64,000 nt of DNA, from positions 65,287,528 through 65,351,527 of the forward strand of contig NC_065921.1 in NCBI RefSeq assembly GCF_024586455.1. The letters run 5' to 3'. The DNA comes from Bactrocera neohumeralis. Lineage: Eukaryota; Arthropoda; Insecta; Diptera; Tephritidae. The translations under genes and the position numbers were made by a program. Positions 10,990-22,901 of the stretch are shown piece after piece (positions within the stretch are counted from its first letter, which is position 1; each line of letters begins with the position of its first letter). The notes beneath the pieces are model-generated. The model was not told where the DNA came from. It saw nothing but the letters and a program-made list of their open reading frames with translations, and searched no databases.

Positions 10990-13390
10990 AAAGTTTTTTT
11001 TTAAACTTGTTATTGTTATCACCCCCACTCTCCTTACTCAATTTAACTCAAGTGCTCACCACAGCTGGTTGCCAGCGAAAGACCAACGGAGTAGACACTC
11101 TAGAGCTTTTGAAGTGCTTCAGCGTTTGAAGCGAAAGCGAATTGCAGTAAAAAAAGCACTCGTCATTTTTCCAAGGCTGCTATTGTTGTTTTTGTATAAA
11201 AACCTAGTGCCTTACTAGCTTTCGCCGACGTTTTGGTCTAATTTCCATTACGTCATATTCCTGGCAACAATGTGTTCGTCTGTTGTTCTCAGAATTTCAT
11301 TGCTTTCATTTATTAATTTGTTGGTAGGTGAGTCTGCTTCGTAAGCGGGGTGCGACTGCTGTGGTTTTACTGCGCGTCAATTTTTGCTGAGTGGACTATA
11401 ATTTGGTTGCTGAAATTAATTGAAATTTATAATCAATTGTTTAACCACATAAAATGTGAGGTGGTTAGAGCGAAGTCACGGGGCTGTAACGGTTGTCAAG
11501 GAGACATAAGTAGTAATAATCATATACATATGTATGTTAAATTGTGTCAGTTTTAAAGTGGGCTATCAGGTGGATTGTTTGAAATATGTGATGCCTGAAA
11601 GCAAATTCACTCATATACATAGTCTATAGAAAAAGAAAACTTTAGAAAAAATCGCGATTGCTTTCCCAATATCCATCCAACGATGTTCCAACTGCTTTGA
11701 TCCATTTGAAAAATATGTTTTCTGGAGGCCTGCAAAGTAGACTTGCGTGGTGGCCATAAACTCCTCAATTAACTCAAATTGCTGCTCAGCGCAAGATTTT
11801 TTCAAAAGTAATTCTTTTAGAGCCACTCAGCCGGAATGCGGAGGATGAGTCAGCAGATTGACCAATCTGGCTGTGGTGACAGTGGAAGTGCCGTGACCGT
11901 GAGTTTCCATGGTAGAAGAGCGCTTTTTTTGTTGCCAAATGTTGCTCTTTTCTGCAATTCCAAATCAAATCTAAGTAACTACTTCTTCCAAAAGTCGTAA
12001 CATTAGTGGGTCTACGTATGAATTTTCTGATTATTTCCATATACATATACTATACATAAATACATGGTACATATTCCCATGTTCTCTTTTCTTACTTTCT
12101 CCTCACGTGCTCAGTGAAAGCAAAATAAGCGTAACGTGAGCCGTTAACAGAATCGTTTGTTGGCGATCTTTGCGAAATTGCTCGATATCCAGCAAATGAA
12201 AAACGGCGCATAACAGCAATCAGCATGCAATGTGTTGCGTGTCTTTGAGCGCCACTATCCACAGTTGCAATTGAAATGTTTACTAAGAACAACCTTAAAA
12301 TGCTTTATCTCCCGCCACACTTCGTACACACCATGGTAGCTCAATAAGGTTATGTGTGTATGCATGTACTAGGTGTGCCCTTCAACTAGGAGGCTGTGAG
12401 CCTACGAGTCTGTGTGCTTTTGTATTGCTTTCCTGTCCGTACGGCAGCTTGCCTGCGCGTTTAATGTCTACGCGCTCTACATTTCAATGCTTCCGCATGG
12501 GCAATTGCTAACTTTTCACTTCCGTTTCCGTAGCTACACAATTTCTGCTTTTACTTTCTGAGCACGCGAGACAAGAAATCGATAGCGATGAGTTAAAGGC
12601 GCGACAATACGCTTTATGTGGGTTGAGTGCGTGGCTCCAACGAGCGAGTGTCATTGATAATACCATTGCTGGTTGAGTGTTATGAAGGGAGGCGGGTTTG
12701 AATAGGAATTGTTAGATTTTCTCTGTTTCTACTTCTATTTCGTTTATATGACATTTGTGTATGGTATATGTGTATGCATGTCTTTTAAATCGTTAAATAC
12801 CCTTTGGCGCTAAGAACTTATTAAGAAAAGTAATATCATATTTAATTAAGATTTTTATTACATCTTTTATATTTTCTTTTTAATAAAAAAGTTTATGGCT
12901 TTGGTACTAAATATTAATCGCAAAACCAATACCACTAATATATGTAAACTCAAAATAGCATGTTAAATGCGCAGTTCTCGACGTATTTTTCACCTATTTA
13001 TATCTGTCACTTCTCCGCTCACTATACAATAAAATTAACCAGCTAAACTCAATAAAAGAGACATTAATAACTTATTATGGTGGGTTGACAAATTTCTTTA
13101 TAGTATTATACTATATTTATATTTACGTCTAGTATTTTCACCTCAAAAATCTTTTGTGGAAGTTAAAATCATTCACTTGGTTTCAAGTTTTTCTGAAGTG
13201 ATCAAGAAGCTTAAAGACACACATATGCACTCCAGATTCATTATAATAGTAATATATAGTATTTAATATTTGAAGAAAAGAAACTTTGAATCTATTGAAG
13301 GTAACACTTTCACAATCACTTCTCAAAAGTTAACCCAACCTAAAGCTGTAAATATTTGCGGCCTTGCGGGCCAAATACAAGGACACAGTT
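10990..13390. other. No gene seen
   Basis: AT-rich, intron-like. Short open frames on both strands (for example 10985-11218 and 11611-12292) have no recognisable domain or splice context. Confidence 0.4.
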
Positions 13391-13394
13391 GAGG

Positions 13395-13690
13395 GAAAGG
13401 ACTTGATTCATTAAGATATCTTGATGAAACTCGGTACAACAACCAAATTTGCTCATGATAAATCTTAACACCCTATCGACACTGTAAAAATGGATGGACT
13501 TTCCATATCACGGTACAGTTAAAATCAACTAAAAGTGCGATAAATCAATAACTAAATATGCCAGAAACATACAATTTTACATCCAAGATAGTATCAGAGG
13601 GCCTTATGGGACCCGGGATAAAAATTGGACAATGGACGTGACACCGCTCACTTTTAGGTTGAATTGACATATCTCGGGACGCGATCGAAA
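13395..13690 (+). repeat. Family-B repeat fragment
   Basis: Contains the family core: gatatcttgatgaaactcgg, aaaagtgcgataaatcaata, aacatacaattttacatcca and gacaatggacgtgacaccgc. Both ends are missing. It directly precedes a mariner remnant. Confidence 0.6.
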
Positions 13691-13694
13691 GACT

Positions 13695-14500
13695 GACTCG
13701 TTGCCGGTTGGGCAGATGTTGCTGAAGACCGCAATTTGTCGATTTCCAGACGTTATCAAGAATCGGGATTGTCTCAAACCACAAGCTGGCGGATTTTAAG
13801 AGAGTATTTGGGCTTGCATCCGTATAAAGTTGCTCTCACTCAAGAACTGAAGCCATTGGACCACAGTAAAATCAGTCATGAGTTTGCTGATTTCGCCTTC
13901 GAACAATTTGAAAACGATTATGCTTTTTTTAAGAAAACATCTTCTTCGATGAGACTCACTTTTGACAGTTTGTACTTCTTTCGAAATGAAGCTGGTGGAT
14001 ACCGTTACTGCCAATTAAGAGTGGTAAAGACCGATGATAACCAACTTTTTGGCCTTAATTGGAAGAAGTTGATCTTGACAACGTCTGGTTCCAACAAGAT
14101 GAGGCTACGTGCCACACAGCACGTGCAACAACCGAATTATTGCGAGTAAAGTTTGGAGATTTGATTATTTCCAGAAATTGTGACATTGAATGGCCGCGAA
14201 GAAGTTGTGACTTAACAGCATTAGACCACTTTTTGTGGGGTTATTTGAAGTCATTGGTCTTTAGCAATAAACCAATCTCACTTCAAGCTGAAGAAGTCAA
14301 TATTGAAAATGCTATTCATGACATACGACTTGATTAAGTGGAATAAGTAAATAGTAAAGAAAATTGGGTTCATTGAATTTATTCCTGCAAAAGAAGTCAT
14401 GGAGGACATTTGAAATATGTTATATTCAGAACTTAATTGTACCGATTGTACTACACATTAAATAAAAAAAAAAACATTTTAATTTCCCTAACAACTAGTG
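13695..14500 (+). mobile_element. DD41D mariner transposase remnant
   Basis: 13736-13990 encodes SQTTSWRILREYLGLHPYK (second helix-turn-helix) and VALTQELKPLDHSK, then a frameshifted first catalytic region (KKTSSSMRLTFDS in place of ...FSDEAHF). 14059-14335 encodes NVWFQQDEATCHTARATTE (second Asp) and IEWPRRSCDLTALDHFLWGY (third Asp). There are 41 residues between the Asp of QQD and the Asp of ALDHF, a direct reading of DD41D. The C-terminus continues in shifted frames (NWVH, then KRSHGGHLKYVIF) to about 14430. Frameshifts and stops make it inactive. A family-A repeat appears to have inserted into its 3' region (14515-15158). Confidence 0.85.
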
Positions 14501-14514
14501 TGTTGTAATTAAAA

Positions 14515-15158
14515 AAAAAAAAACAAGAAAAAACGTTAACTTCGGCTGCATCGAAGCTAATATACCCTTCACAGGTGCATTTCTTTTAGTAACTATGTGT
14601 TCAGTTTATATGGAAGCTATATGCTATAGTAATCCAATCTTAACCATTTCTTCGGAGATTACACTGTAGCTTTAGAAAATAATCTGTACGAAATTTCTGT
14701 GAACATATCTTATAAAATGCAAAAATTTTCTATACAAGAACTTTTTTCCGATCGTTCAGTTTCTATGGCTGCTATATGCTATAGTAAGCCGATCTTAACA
14801 ATTTCTTCGGAGATTACGTTGTTGCCCTAGAAAATAATCTGTGCCAACTTTTGTGAAGATACATTGTCAAATGCAAAAGTTTTCCATACAAGAACTTGAT
14901 TCCGATCGTTCAGTTTGTATGGTAGTTATATGTTATAGTGGTCCGATATCGGCAGTTCCGACAAATGAGCAGCTTCTTGAAGAGAAAGTGACGTTTGCAA
15001 AATTTCAAAACGATATCTTAAAAACGGACGGACAGACAGATCGACTCAGCTCAACATACTGATCATTTATATATATATACTTTATAGGGTCTCCGACGCT
15101 TCCTTCTGGGTGTTACAAACTTCGTGACAAACTTAATATACCCTGTTCAGGGTATAAA
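14515..15158 (+). repeat. Family-A dispersed repeat, complete copy
   Basis: The first end is aaacaagaaaaaacgttaac followed by the hairpin cttcggctgcatcgaag and taatataccc. The other end is cttaatataccctgttcagg at 15133-15152. Inside are three tandem-like blocks with ttcagtttatatggaagcta/tatgctatagtaatccgat and a GGACGGACAGACAG tract at 15026-15040. It is about 640 bp. It gives the reference order for the broken copies at 3175-5415, 10535-10985, 19766-20400 and 43420-43855. After it (15165-15187) comes actcttattggaaagccca, similar to a mariner terminus, so the repeat may lie inside the mariner 3' region. Confidence 0.75.
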
Positions 15159-15402
15159 AATCATATCACTCTTATTGGAAAGCCCAGTATAAGGTTTTGC
15201 CAGGACCTGAAGCAATTTCTAGGTCTTTGATTTTGCAAGTTGCAAGAGTATAAAATATTCAGTTATATCCGAAATTACCCACTCGTTACTTGCATTTTGA
15301 TATGAAAATACTCAACTAATAATCTAGTCGAGTTCTACCGAGTCATGAGGCAATAAACTAAAGTCAAAAAAGCTTCTGAGAGTTTCAAAACTGCTAAACT
15401 CA

Positions 15403-15985
15403 ATTTTTATACTCTGCCCATATGTTGCACAGAGTATAACACATGTTGTTTCTGACACCAAAAACTAAGTGAGACAGATTAAAATAATCAAGATGTTGAA
15501 TTCAGAATGTCTGTCCGTTTGTCTGTCTGAACGGCTGTTCATACAATCGATAACTTGAGAAAAATTAAGATATATGATGAAACTTGGTAGACGTGTCCCT
15601 TGGCACCCAGAGAAGATTATTATTTCAGGTGGAAATGTCGGATTATTATCTCGCTACCAAAAAGCTTGTATTTCTAGAGAGTGTGGGCGTGACCCGTCCC
15701 CTAATAAGCTTAGAGAGCCAATAGAGCTATATTAACCAAATTTGTTTAGAACGAATCATTTCAGTACATTCTCAGATGGTATTAAACTGTGTGAAATCGG
15801 TTGAAACCCCCTCGACTCTCCATATAAGGCTCATGTTGAAAACCACTAAAAGTGCGTTAACTCACTAAAGGAATACTAAAAGCTCTATAGGAGCCGGTTT
15901 CAAAATTACACTCTGGGCGTAGTGACGCAATTTTTTTGAAATTCCATTATTCGGTTATACACGAAGTTCGGCCATTCCTACTATT
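15403..15985 (+). repeat. Family-B repeat, both ends present, internally deleted
   Basis: Starts ttttatactctgcccatatg, then ttgcacagagtataacac. It has the core gataacttgagaaaaattaa and atatatgatgaaacttggta, and ends in a decayed hairpin end ttcggttatacacgaagttc followed by ggccattcctact. It is about 580 bp against about 1,035 bp for the complete copy. Confidence 0.65.
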
Positions 15986-15989
15986 TCAG

Positions 15990-16401
15990 TTAATATTTGT
16001 TTGGAAGTCGGAGTTGATGGTATTGATTTCATTCACTGCGTTCATCTTTTCTCCGTCTTTTTGTATCTTCCAATGCCTACGCAACCTAACCTAAGAATCC
16101 CACAGCGCAACCGATTAAATGAGTTTTAATAAAATCTAAGTTTTCACCCTGAACAAACGCATACGTGAAGGTAAGCTTATAAGTTAATTAAGACGCCTAC
16201 ACAATACTTTTCAATTAATGGACTGAAAGCTACACAGCATTAAATAAACTTTTAAACCTGCGCTCAAAAAGTTTCGAACAAGTGAAGGCGACACACGAAG
16301 TTTTAATGCATGTTTTCGCGAAATTCGCTACACAAATTATTTCACTTATTTAAATTATAAATTTATATAACATTCAAGCGGATAGTTGTTTTTGTACTCA
16401 C
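15990..16401. other. Intron of the transporter gene, no other feature seen
   Basis: Starts at donor gtgagt (16401 on the minus strand). No further transporter exon is recognisable. Confidence 0.5.
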
Positions 16402-16680
16402 TTTCAGTACTCCATGCGGCCTCACAGTTCTGCCATGGCAACTCACGCCGAAATGAGGCGCACATATAGAATATTGTCCAGGCAATAATCAAATTATAGT
16501 AGAGCATTACAATGGCCGAAACGATAACCATGCCAGCGCCGAGACCACGAAACAGCGGACAGAAGCGACGATAAATGGCCACAGGCCCCAAAGCGGCATA
16601 CTGGCCGAATGAGAGCTCCATGAACATGAGCGGCAGACCGGCGATAATTAACATTATTGTGAAGGGTATGAGGAAGGCGC
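16402..16680 (-). CDS. SLC6 transporter, exon with TM2, TM3 and start of EL2
   Basis: The exon runs from acceptor cctactgcag|GC (16681/16680) to donor GAAA|gtgagt (16402/16401). It completes the split Gly codon of the preceding exon, giving NNGGGAFLIPF across the join. Seen: TM2 (FLIPFTIMLIIAGLPLMFME), the conserved intracellular loop LSFGQYAALGP, and TM3 (VIVSAIVMLYYNLIIAW) with the tyrosine pair that helps form the substrate site in SLC6 proteins. It then enters extracellular loop 2 with LPWQNCEAAW, the first Cys of the conserved disulfide. The exon ends near residue 270 of the joined protein. Family members usually have 600 or more residues and 12 TMs, so about two thirds are missing. I found no TM4-TM12 exon on the minus strand between 16401 and 1. 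Confidence 0.93.
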
Positions 16681-16824
16681 CTGCAGTAGGAATAAGAGCG
16701 AAATATTAGAGACAAGAATGAAATATTGTATGAGAATTGGAGTGACAAAGTTAATGGATGTTAATGCAATTTGGTGAAATTATTAATTGATTTCCCTGTT
16801 TCAAATATCAAATATTGAACTTAC

Positions 16825-17260
16825 CGCCACCATTATTGTAGCAAAGATACGGGAAGCGCCACACATTGCCCAGCCCCACCGAGTACCCGAGCAGTGAGAG
16901 TAGAAAATCGAAACGGCCCGTCCAATTGCCACGTTCCGGTTCATTAGGATCGCCGGTGTCGAGCGAAATTAGCGCTGCGCCCGAATCACCACCGCCGATG
17001 GCGACTTTAGTTGCTGGCGTGGTTGGTGTGTTCGGTGGATAGGTGATCACATCGATGGGTTCGCAGGCAGTTGTGCCGCCTGGTCCATCACCGCCACCAT
17101 CACCACCGATTCGAATGCTGATGGCTTTGCCGTGTTGTGCGCTGCCGCTACTGCCAACGGTTTTGGTGCTTGTGGCAGCTGCGGTTGTGACATTGCTGTT
17201 GTTGTTCGGCACTTTAGCGCTGGCAGGCAGTTCAACGGTTGTGAAGCGATCTTCATTTTG
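16825..17260 (-). CDS. SLC6 transporter, internal exon with N-terminus and TM1
   Basis: Plasma-membrane Na+/Cl- dependent symporter of the neurotransmitter/amino-acid family. The exon lies between an acceptor (tttttttacag|CAA at 17261/17260) and a donor (GGCG|gtaagt at 16825/16824). It is 436 nt, phase 0 in and 1 nt over. It encodes about 95 hydrophilic residues rich in Thr, Asn and Gly (GGDGGGDGPGG), then RGNWTGRFDFLLSLLGYSVG leading into the NVWRFPY family signature at roughly residue 164 of the joined protein. TM1 has Gly where monoamine carriers have Asp, which points to an amino-acid, glycine or GABA-like substrate. The sequence resembles insect glycine-transporter-like proteins (the GlyT/CG5549 group), but I cannot settle orthology. 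It is more GC-rich than its surroundings, so spurious frames are open on both strands. A GTG at 17212 is not needed as a start, because the frame continues to the splice acceptor. Confidence 0.93.
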
Positions 17261-17700
17261 CTGTAAAAAAAATCATATATAGATTAATAGTTAGCAACAA
17301 GAAATAAGAGATGTAGGAAAGTGAATTTAAGTTAGTTTAAAACATTGACTATATTTTGTAAATTAGGAAAATTATAATAGGAATTGCGAAATTTTTTCGA
17401 CTGCGAAATCAGCAGACGACTACAGAGCGAGCTTAGGGTGTGCGTTTTTTTCCTTTTCTGGAAATGTCTATGACTTCGGGAAAGACATTATTAAGTCGAG
17501 TGTTTTCCTGAACTCTTTCTGTAGCTTTTCAAGTGTTTATCCTTAGGATATTTCGCTCTTCTAAAAGGGAACGACTCTGGCTCTCTAAAGTTTATAAGTG
17601 CGATCCGCGTTTCTAGAATGAGATCGATTTTGTCATCATCTCATCATAATGAGAGTATATTTTTAACAATTCTTTAATGGAGACATTATAAATGTCAGAG
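17261..17700. other. Intron upstream of the TM1 exon
   Basis: Ends on the minus strand with the acceptor polypyrimidine run gattttttttacag. Nothing else recognised. Confidence 0.5.
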
Positions 17701-18290
17701 ATTGGCTTTGTCCTTTGTCCAATGTTTGCCATTACAGCGCTCGGTTTAAGGTATAGAATATATCCAGAAGACAACAGGGGAGGAAGCAAATACTTGAACT
17801 CTGGCACGATCGTTGGACAAGGGAGTGTAATCTATTATATGTGGTCAAAAAGGTCCAATATGCTGAACAATTCCAGGAACCTGCTGGGCGCGACTGAGGT
17901 AATGTAATCCTTGTCCACGTAGATGGAACCTAGGGCCTTGAGCCTGCTTCTGCAAATCGCTGGGCAATCCATGCCACAGAACCGCCAGTTTGCGCAAGAA
18001 ACTATGCCCATGTTGGACAAGCGCTTCCAGAGCCCGCAGTGCCCCGTTTATAGTGCGACAAGGAGGCGAAATTTGTCTCTGCGGAGGTTGATCATTTCTT
18101 TAAACATAATAGTTATAACGATGGTTGCGGTGGACTATTTCCGAAAATCGTAGACATTTCTGAACGCCGGGAGAGTAGAAACTGCGAATGCGGTCCCGGG
18201 GCAAGGAAAAAGCTAAATATAGAAGGGAGAGTGTTTTATAGGGTACACCGCCAATGTACCAAAACGATCGATTATTGTGTGAGATCATTT
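17700..18290 (-). pseudogene. Unidentified degenerate coding-like segment
   Basis: On the minus strand several consecutive pieces read like real protein in changing frames. They are YLAFSLPRDRIRSFYSPGVQ (18230-18160), then GALRALEALVQHGHSFLRKL and AVLWHGLPSDLQKQAQ (about 18040-17940), and after an apparent one-base shift ALGSIYVDKDYITSVAPSRF and LELFSILD (to 17843). I do not recognise the protein. It may be a decayed retrocopy of a host gene or an unknown transposon protein. It lies inside the long first intron of the transporter but does not share its splice structure. Confidence 0.35.
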
Positions 18291-19765
18291 GAAACCCTTT
18301 TTAAGACCTTAAAAAACATAACTGATGTCACAGAAAGAAACTTTGTAATTTCACTAAATGGATAGGGGCAAGAAATGGAAAAAAAATAAGGAAGTTGCAA
18401 AAATTATCTTTTAACATGCGGGATTCGGAAAACTTTAAACCATATTTTAAATATTTTTTCCTTTCTCTGGGGATATATTTTTTTCTCTCTCAAAACACAA
18501 TTTTCATTGAGTGACTTTTTCGCTTTGCAGATATATTAAAGATCATCGATCGATCCATTGAAATTGATCTAAATTGATCCTCCGAATTTACTTTTTTTGA
18601 TCTCGCGAGTAATATGTTGGTTTTACGATTCTTCGATGAATACGAATCAGTGCCCAGCCCAATTTTACACGATTTCCACTTTTATCCAAGAATGTAAGAT
18701 CGAGGTCAAAATAATTAGATGAGAAACCTAGAAATTAAGCTCCATGAAGATTTTCGGTACTGCAATCTTTTTTGAGAGATTTCAAGGTATCGTGCCAGAA
18801 TTATAGTTTCAACTTTTTAAAGAAAGTTATTACTATTTTAATAAAAGTTAAATCTGTACACAGTGAAAACTACCTTTAACTGCTTCCTCTTCTGTTTGCA
18901 CTGAATTCAGCTTAACCCACGCCTACTAAATTAGCTGAGTACTTCACTGACTTTAGTTTATAGCTTAAGAGTGGAATTTTCACCAACACTTTTAAGACTC
19001 TTATGCACCCACTCATGCATGCTAAACTTATAAATATTTAGCCTACATACTGCATACATACACAGGCGCACAGGCATAAGCTCATTAAGTTGTATTGACT
19101 TTGAAAAGCGCGCATAATCACGGCGTTAATGCAGCGCAGCTGTGTGTTGCGCCTAAAAGTAGATTTTACCATAAATTATTGCAGCATTTGTTAATAGTAA
19201 AACTACAATAAAAATAGCAAAATTTTATATGGTTACGGTAGTGGCAAATCAAGAATATTCAAGGACTCTTCGCACACATAACTAGTGTACAACACATATA
19301 AGGACATACATATATACTGAGTATGGCTTTATTTATTCATGATATATTTTCGCTATATTTCCATTTAAATTCATGAAAAATATATATATTTCGCGCGAAG
19401 AAATTTGTGGAGGAAGATTTTCGAGTGGTAAATTTTAAGTATTCACTCGATGAGTTGGTAATGTTGCGCGCGAAATTCTTGATTCCTGCATTAACAAGGC
19501 GGATTTTGTGGTTGTTGTTTGTATATTTTATTTACTTTGCATATCTTTGAAGTACTCTTGTAAATTACTCATACACCAACACTTTACTGAAGTGAAATAT
19601 TGATGAAAGCATTCGACAATTTATAACGCATGAAGTATACTCTTTGTAAGTACCAACTGGTAGAAATTTTTCATTCATTATTGATGCTACTAATTTAATA
19701 ACTAAGGTAAGTGTAAATTCGCATGGAAGTAAAATTCAGTGGACTTAATATTTATGCTCTTAATA
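18291..19765. other. No gene seen
   Basis: AT-rich intron-like DNA without recognisable coding or repeat signatures. Confidence 0.4.
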
Positions 19766-20400
19766 GGGTATATTAAGTTTGAAGGAAACGATATGCATCT
19801 GGTATATAAATGATAAGCGTCGATTTAGCCTTGTCCGTCTGTCTGTCTGTATCTTTTTTTCCCCGAAGAAACTGCTCACAATCGGAACCACCGATTTCGA
19901 ACAACTATAGCATGTAGCTGCCATAGTCCTTGTAAGGGAAACTTTTTTATTTCACAAAATATCTTCACGAAGCTTGGCTTATAATATTTTCCATGACATG
20001 TCTACATTCTCCGAAGAAATTGTTCAGATCAAATTTCTATAGTATATAGCTGCCATACTAACTGATCGGTCAAAATCAAGCCCTTGTATGGACAACTATT
20101 TTATTTGTCACGGTATCTTCACGAAATTTGACGTAAATTACCTTGATTATTATAGTATATAGCCGCCATACAAACTGATCGGTCAAAATCAAGTTTTTAT
20201 AAGGAAAATTCTTTTTTTGTCAAGATTTCTTCCCAAAATTCGACATAGACCAGGTTACAAAGTCGGAACAAATTATTTAGATGGGATTTCTACAGCAAAT
20301 AGCTATGGCGTAGCTTACTTGTATAACTAACCAATCAAAATGCAGATAAATATCTTCTTAAATCAGTACGAAGTTTATCTTACTGCAGACACTCATTGTA
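19766..20400 (-). repeat. Family-A dispersed repeat, reverse orientation, one end missing
   Basis: Starts tagggtatattaagtttgaa, followed by the tract cttgtccgtctgtctgtctg (19829-19848). Several blocks then match the family in reverse (atagtatatagctgccatac; aactgatcggtcaaaatcaa repeated at 20061 and 20175). The hairpin end is not visible; similarity fades near 20400. Confidence 0.65.
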
Positions 20401-22480
20401 GCTTGTGGCACCATTTTTGAGAGATTTGTTATTAAAAAATCAAAAATCAGAAAATAAGATAAGTCAATAGCGCTAGTCTGACGAATTGAACAACTAATTA
20501 ACCAAAAAAATAATAATAAAATAAAACAATTTTATATGATTTTCATAAAACATTAGCATATGGACTATTCTGTATAGTGACTATAGCTATTGCCGTGACA
20601 TTCGAACCACGATACCAGCTGTGGTGTATGACCAAACCTTCGCGCCTACAGCGCTCGCCAACTTTCCTCTTAAGTTTGAATTAGAGGCGCATGAAATATC
20701 TGAAATATCAGCATCTCACTAATATTCCGCTATTCATTTATTAATACAATAATGCAAATGCAACAAGGCATTGCCATTGTTTCACACTTGACCATTAAAA
20801 TCTAACTGAAACGCGCCATTGGGCTGATAATTGAGTTTATTAGTAGCAAGCTGCAATATCATAAAGCCACCCACATCCACAGCAACACACACACACAATG
20901 AAGCGTGGCTATACTATTTAATAGAGAGAGTAGAATGCATTGAATTGTTCATAGCACTGTAATTATATGCACGCTGTGAATTCGCAGTTGGCAGTGCGCT
21001 TGACCTTTGAAAAATTACGCGCTTTAGCGATTACTGAAAATTTGCACACAATCATGCGGCTGTCGAGCGCGCTGAGTGTGAATACAGAGACATTGTGTGT
21101 GTTTAGCTAGAATTAGCTGCCGCAAATAAATTTCTATTATTCATTTTGTGAATTGCTTAATTATTGACAGATGACGGCAATCAACACTAAGCGCGAACGC
21201 TCAAACACACAACATCAGCATGTTGGCGTATCATGTGCCAAAAAGAGGGGGTGCGGTGTGGCAGTGCGGTCTGTCACCTACTTGCAGCAAATGCATAAAC
21301 AATGATGCAACGAAATTAATCAATGAATTGCTCACATGGCAGCGATGACAAGATACACAAACACATCATTGTATGCATGGGGTGCGATGTTGGTGTGCGC
21401 CGCACTGTCTTGCTGCTAGTGGAAAAGTAACTTTTCTCCGATTATTTTTTTCAGTGTTTTTAATGATATTTTGTGAGTAAACAAAAAACACACAATTTTT
21501 ATGTTGGCTCGTTGATTTTTAATTGATTTCAACACTTAATCGAAAAGAGGGGATTTCAGGGCTGTATTCAAAATGATTCATTTGATTTTGGTGACGATAT
21601 GGAAAAAAAAATCTTCCTTCGGACAAGTATCTTCTGAGAAGAAGAAATTTTATAACAAACCCGACTAAAGGCTGTAATCAATATCTAAAAAGTCCCAGAG
21701 AGTCCCAGTTCCAAACTACTACAGAAATGTTACATAATTTGTTTTCAACGAACTGTGAAAAAATCAGCTGCCCATACCTGCCCTCCTGGGAGTTATAGCG
21801 ATTTTAGTATATCAATCTCAGTATTTATTCCATAGAAATAGAACGGAAATTCTCGAAATCACTTATTTTTTTTTATTTTACATTTATTCTAGCACTCCAC
21901 AAAATTGAGCATAACTCTCTTAAAACTGAAGCTATTGACTTCAAAGTGGTATCAAATTAAAGCTTTTATTGCCACCTTTCAAATAAGAAATGAAATAGAT
22001 TTTGGTTTTATATAAAATTTCAGAGTTTTTCAACAAATATCGAAAAATCATGAAAATTTGACGTTTATAATTATTGTTCGGACCACCCTATACTTTATTT
22101 AAAAAACTAATCATAGGGTATTTATCAGAAATAAAAGAAGAATTAAAATACATTTTTTTTTTTAATTTTTGGAATAACTTTTTTTTTTACTTTTGTTGAA
22201 AATTTGAGCCAACAATTTTTTTCGGTGTAAATTTTTTTTTCACTCATTCTGTTTGGTATTTCATTCTGACCAATTTATAGAAGTTTTCATCGATACAATT
22301 AAAAGGTTTAGGCAATATGGTTTCCAGCGAAAAATTCCGGTTTCGCAACACATCTGTGCGCCGGGGCGTAAACAACTATCAACACTTAATCTTCATGGGC
22401 GATGGCAAGTGAGAAGGAGAAATAAACAAACTGCTGCTGGAAAGTTATGCAATGTAAATGAAAAGTAAAATTATAATATT
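20401..22480. other. No gene seen
   Basis: AT-rich. A (CA)n run is near 20884-20896. The 21880-22090 stretch resembles dispersed non-coding repeat sequence but I could not assign it. Confidence 0.35.
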
Positions 22481-22483
22481 AAT

Positions 22484-22900
22484 AAGTAAGGAAGAGCTTA
22501 GTTCGGGTGTAACCGAACATTTTAGACTCTAGCAATTTTTGAAAGAACAAAGCTGAGGGCATATTTTCAGGTATTAACAAACCTTTGTATTAAAATATGT
22601 TGCGAGTGAATTCAATATTCATTATTCCACGAAATTATCCAACGTAAACTTTATGTCATATAACACTAATCAGTGATTAAGAAAACACTTAGATTCTTTA
22701 AATATCGCTCATAGTGACCTAAATAAAGTTTTGAAATCGTCTGGACTAGGGTAAGTGTTGACCAGATTATAACCATTTTTGGCATAAAGACAGACACTTA
22801 TCATAAAAAACGCTCTTTGAGTGTTTTAAGAAAACTTATATTCAGTATTTTTGTTTAAAGGGCGCATTATTATCAGGGAAAAGTGCTCTCATTACATTTA
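22484..22900 (+). repeat. Family-B repeat, hairpin end
   Basis: aagtaaggaagagcttagtt, then the hairpin gttcgggtgtaaccgaac (22500-22517), then attttagactctagcaa, the family's terminal block. The sequence after about 22560 is too diverged to assign. Confidence 0.55.
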
Positions 22901-22901
22901 T

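Noticed and set aside
16808..17212. GTG at 17212 as the transporter start
   Set aside because: Eukaryotic initiation at GTG is unlikely. The frame stays open upstream to a good splice acceptor at 17261-17262, and a compatible first exon exists at 30526-30621.
17043..17282. 79-codon plus-strand frame and 69-codon alternative minus frame
   Set aside because: Both are shadows of the GC-rich transporter exon at 16825-17260. The alternative ATG at 17256 is in the wrong frame for TM1.
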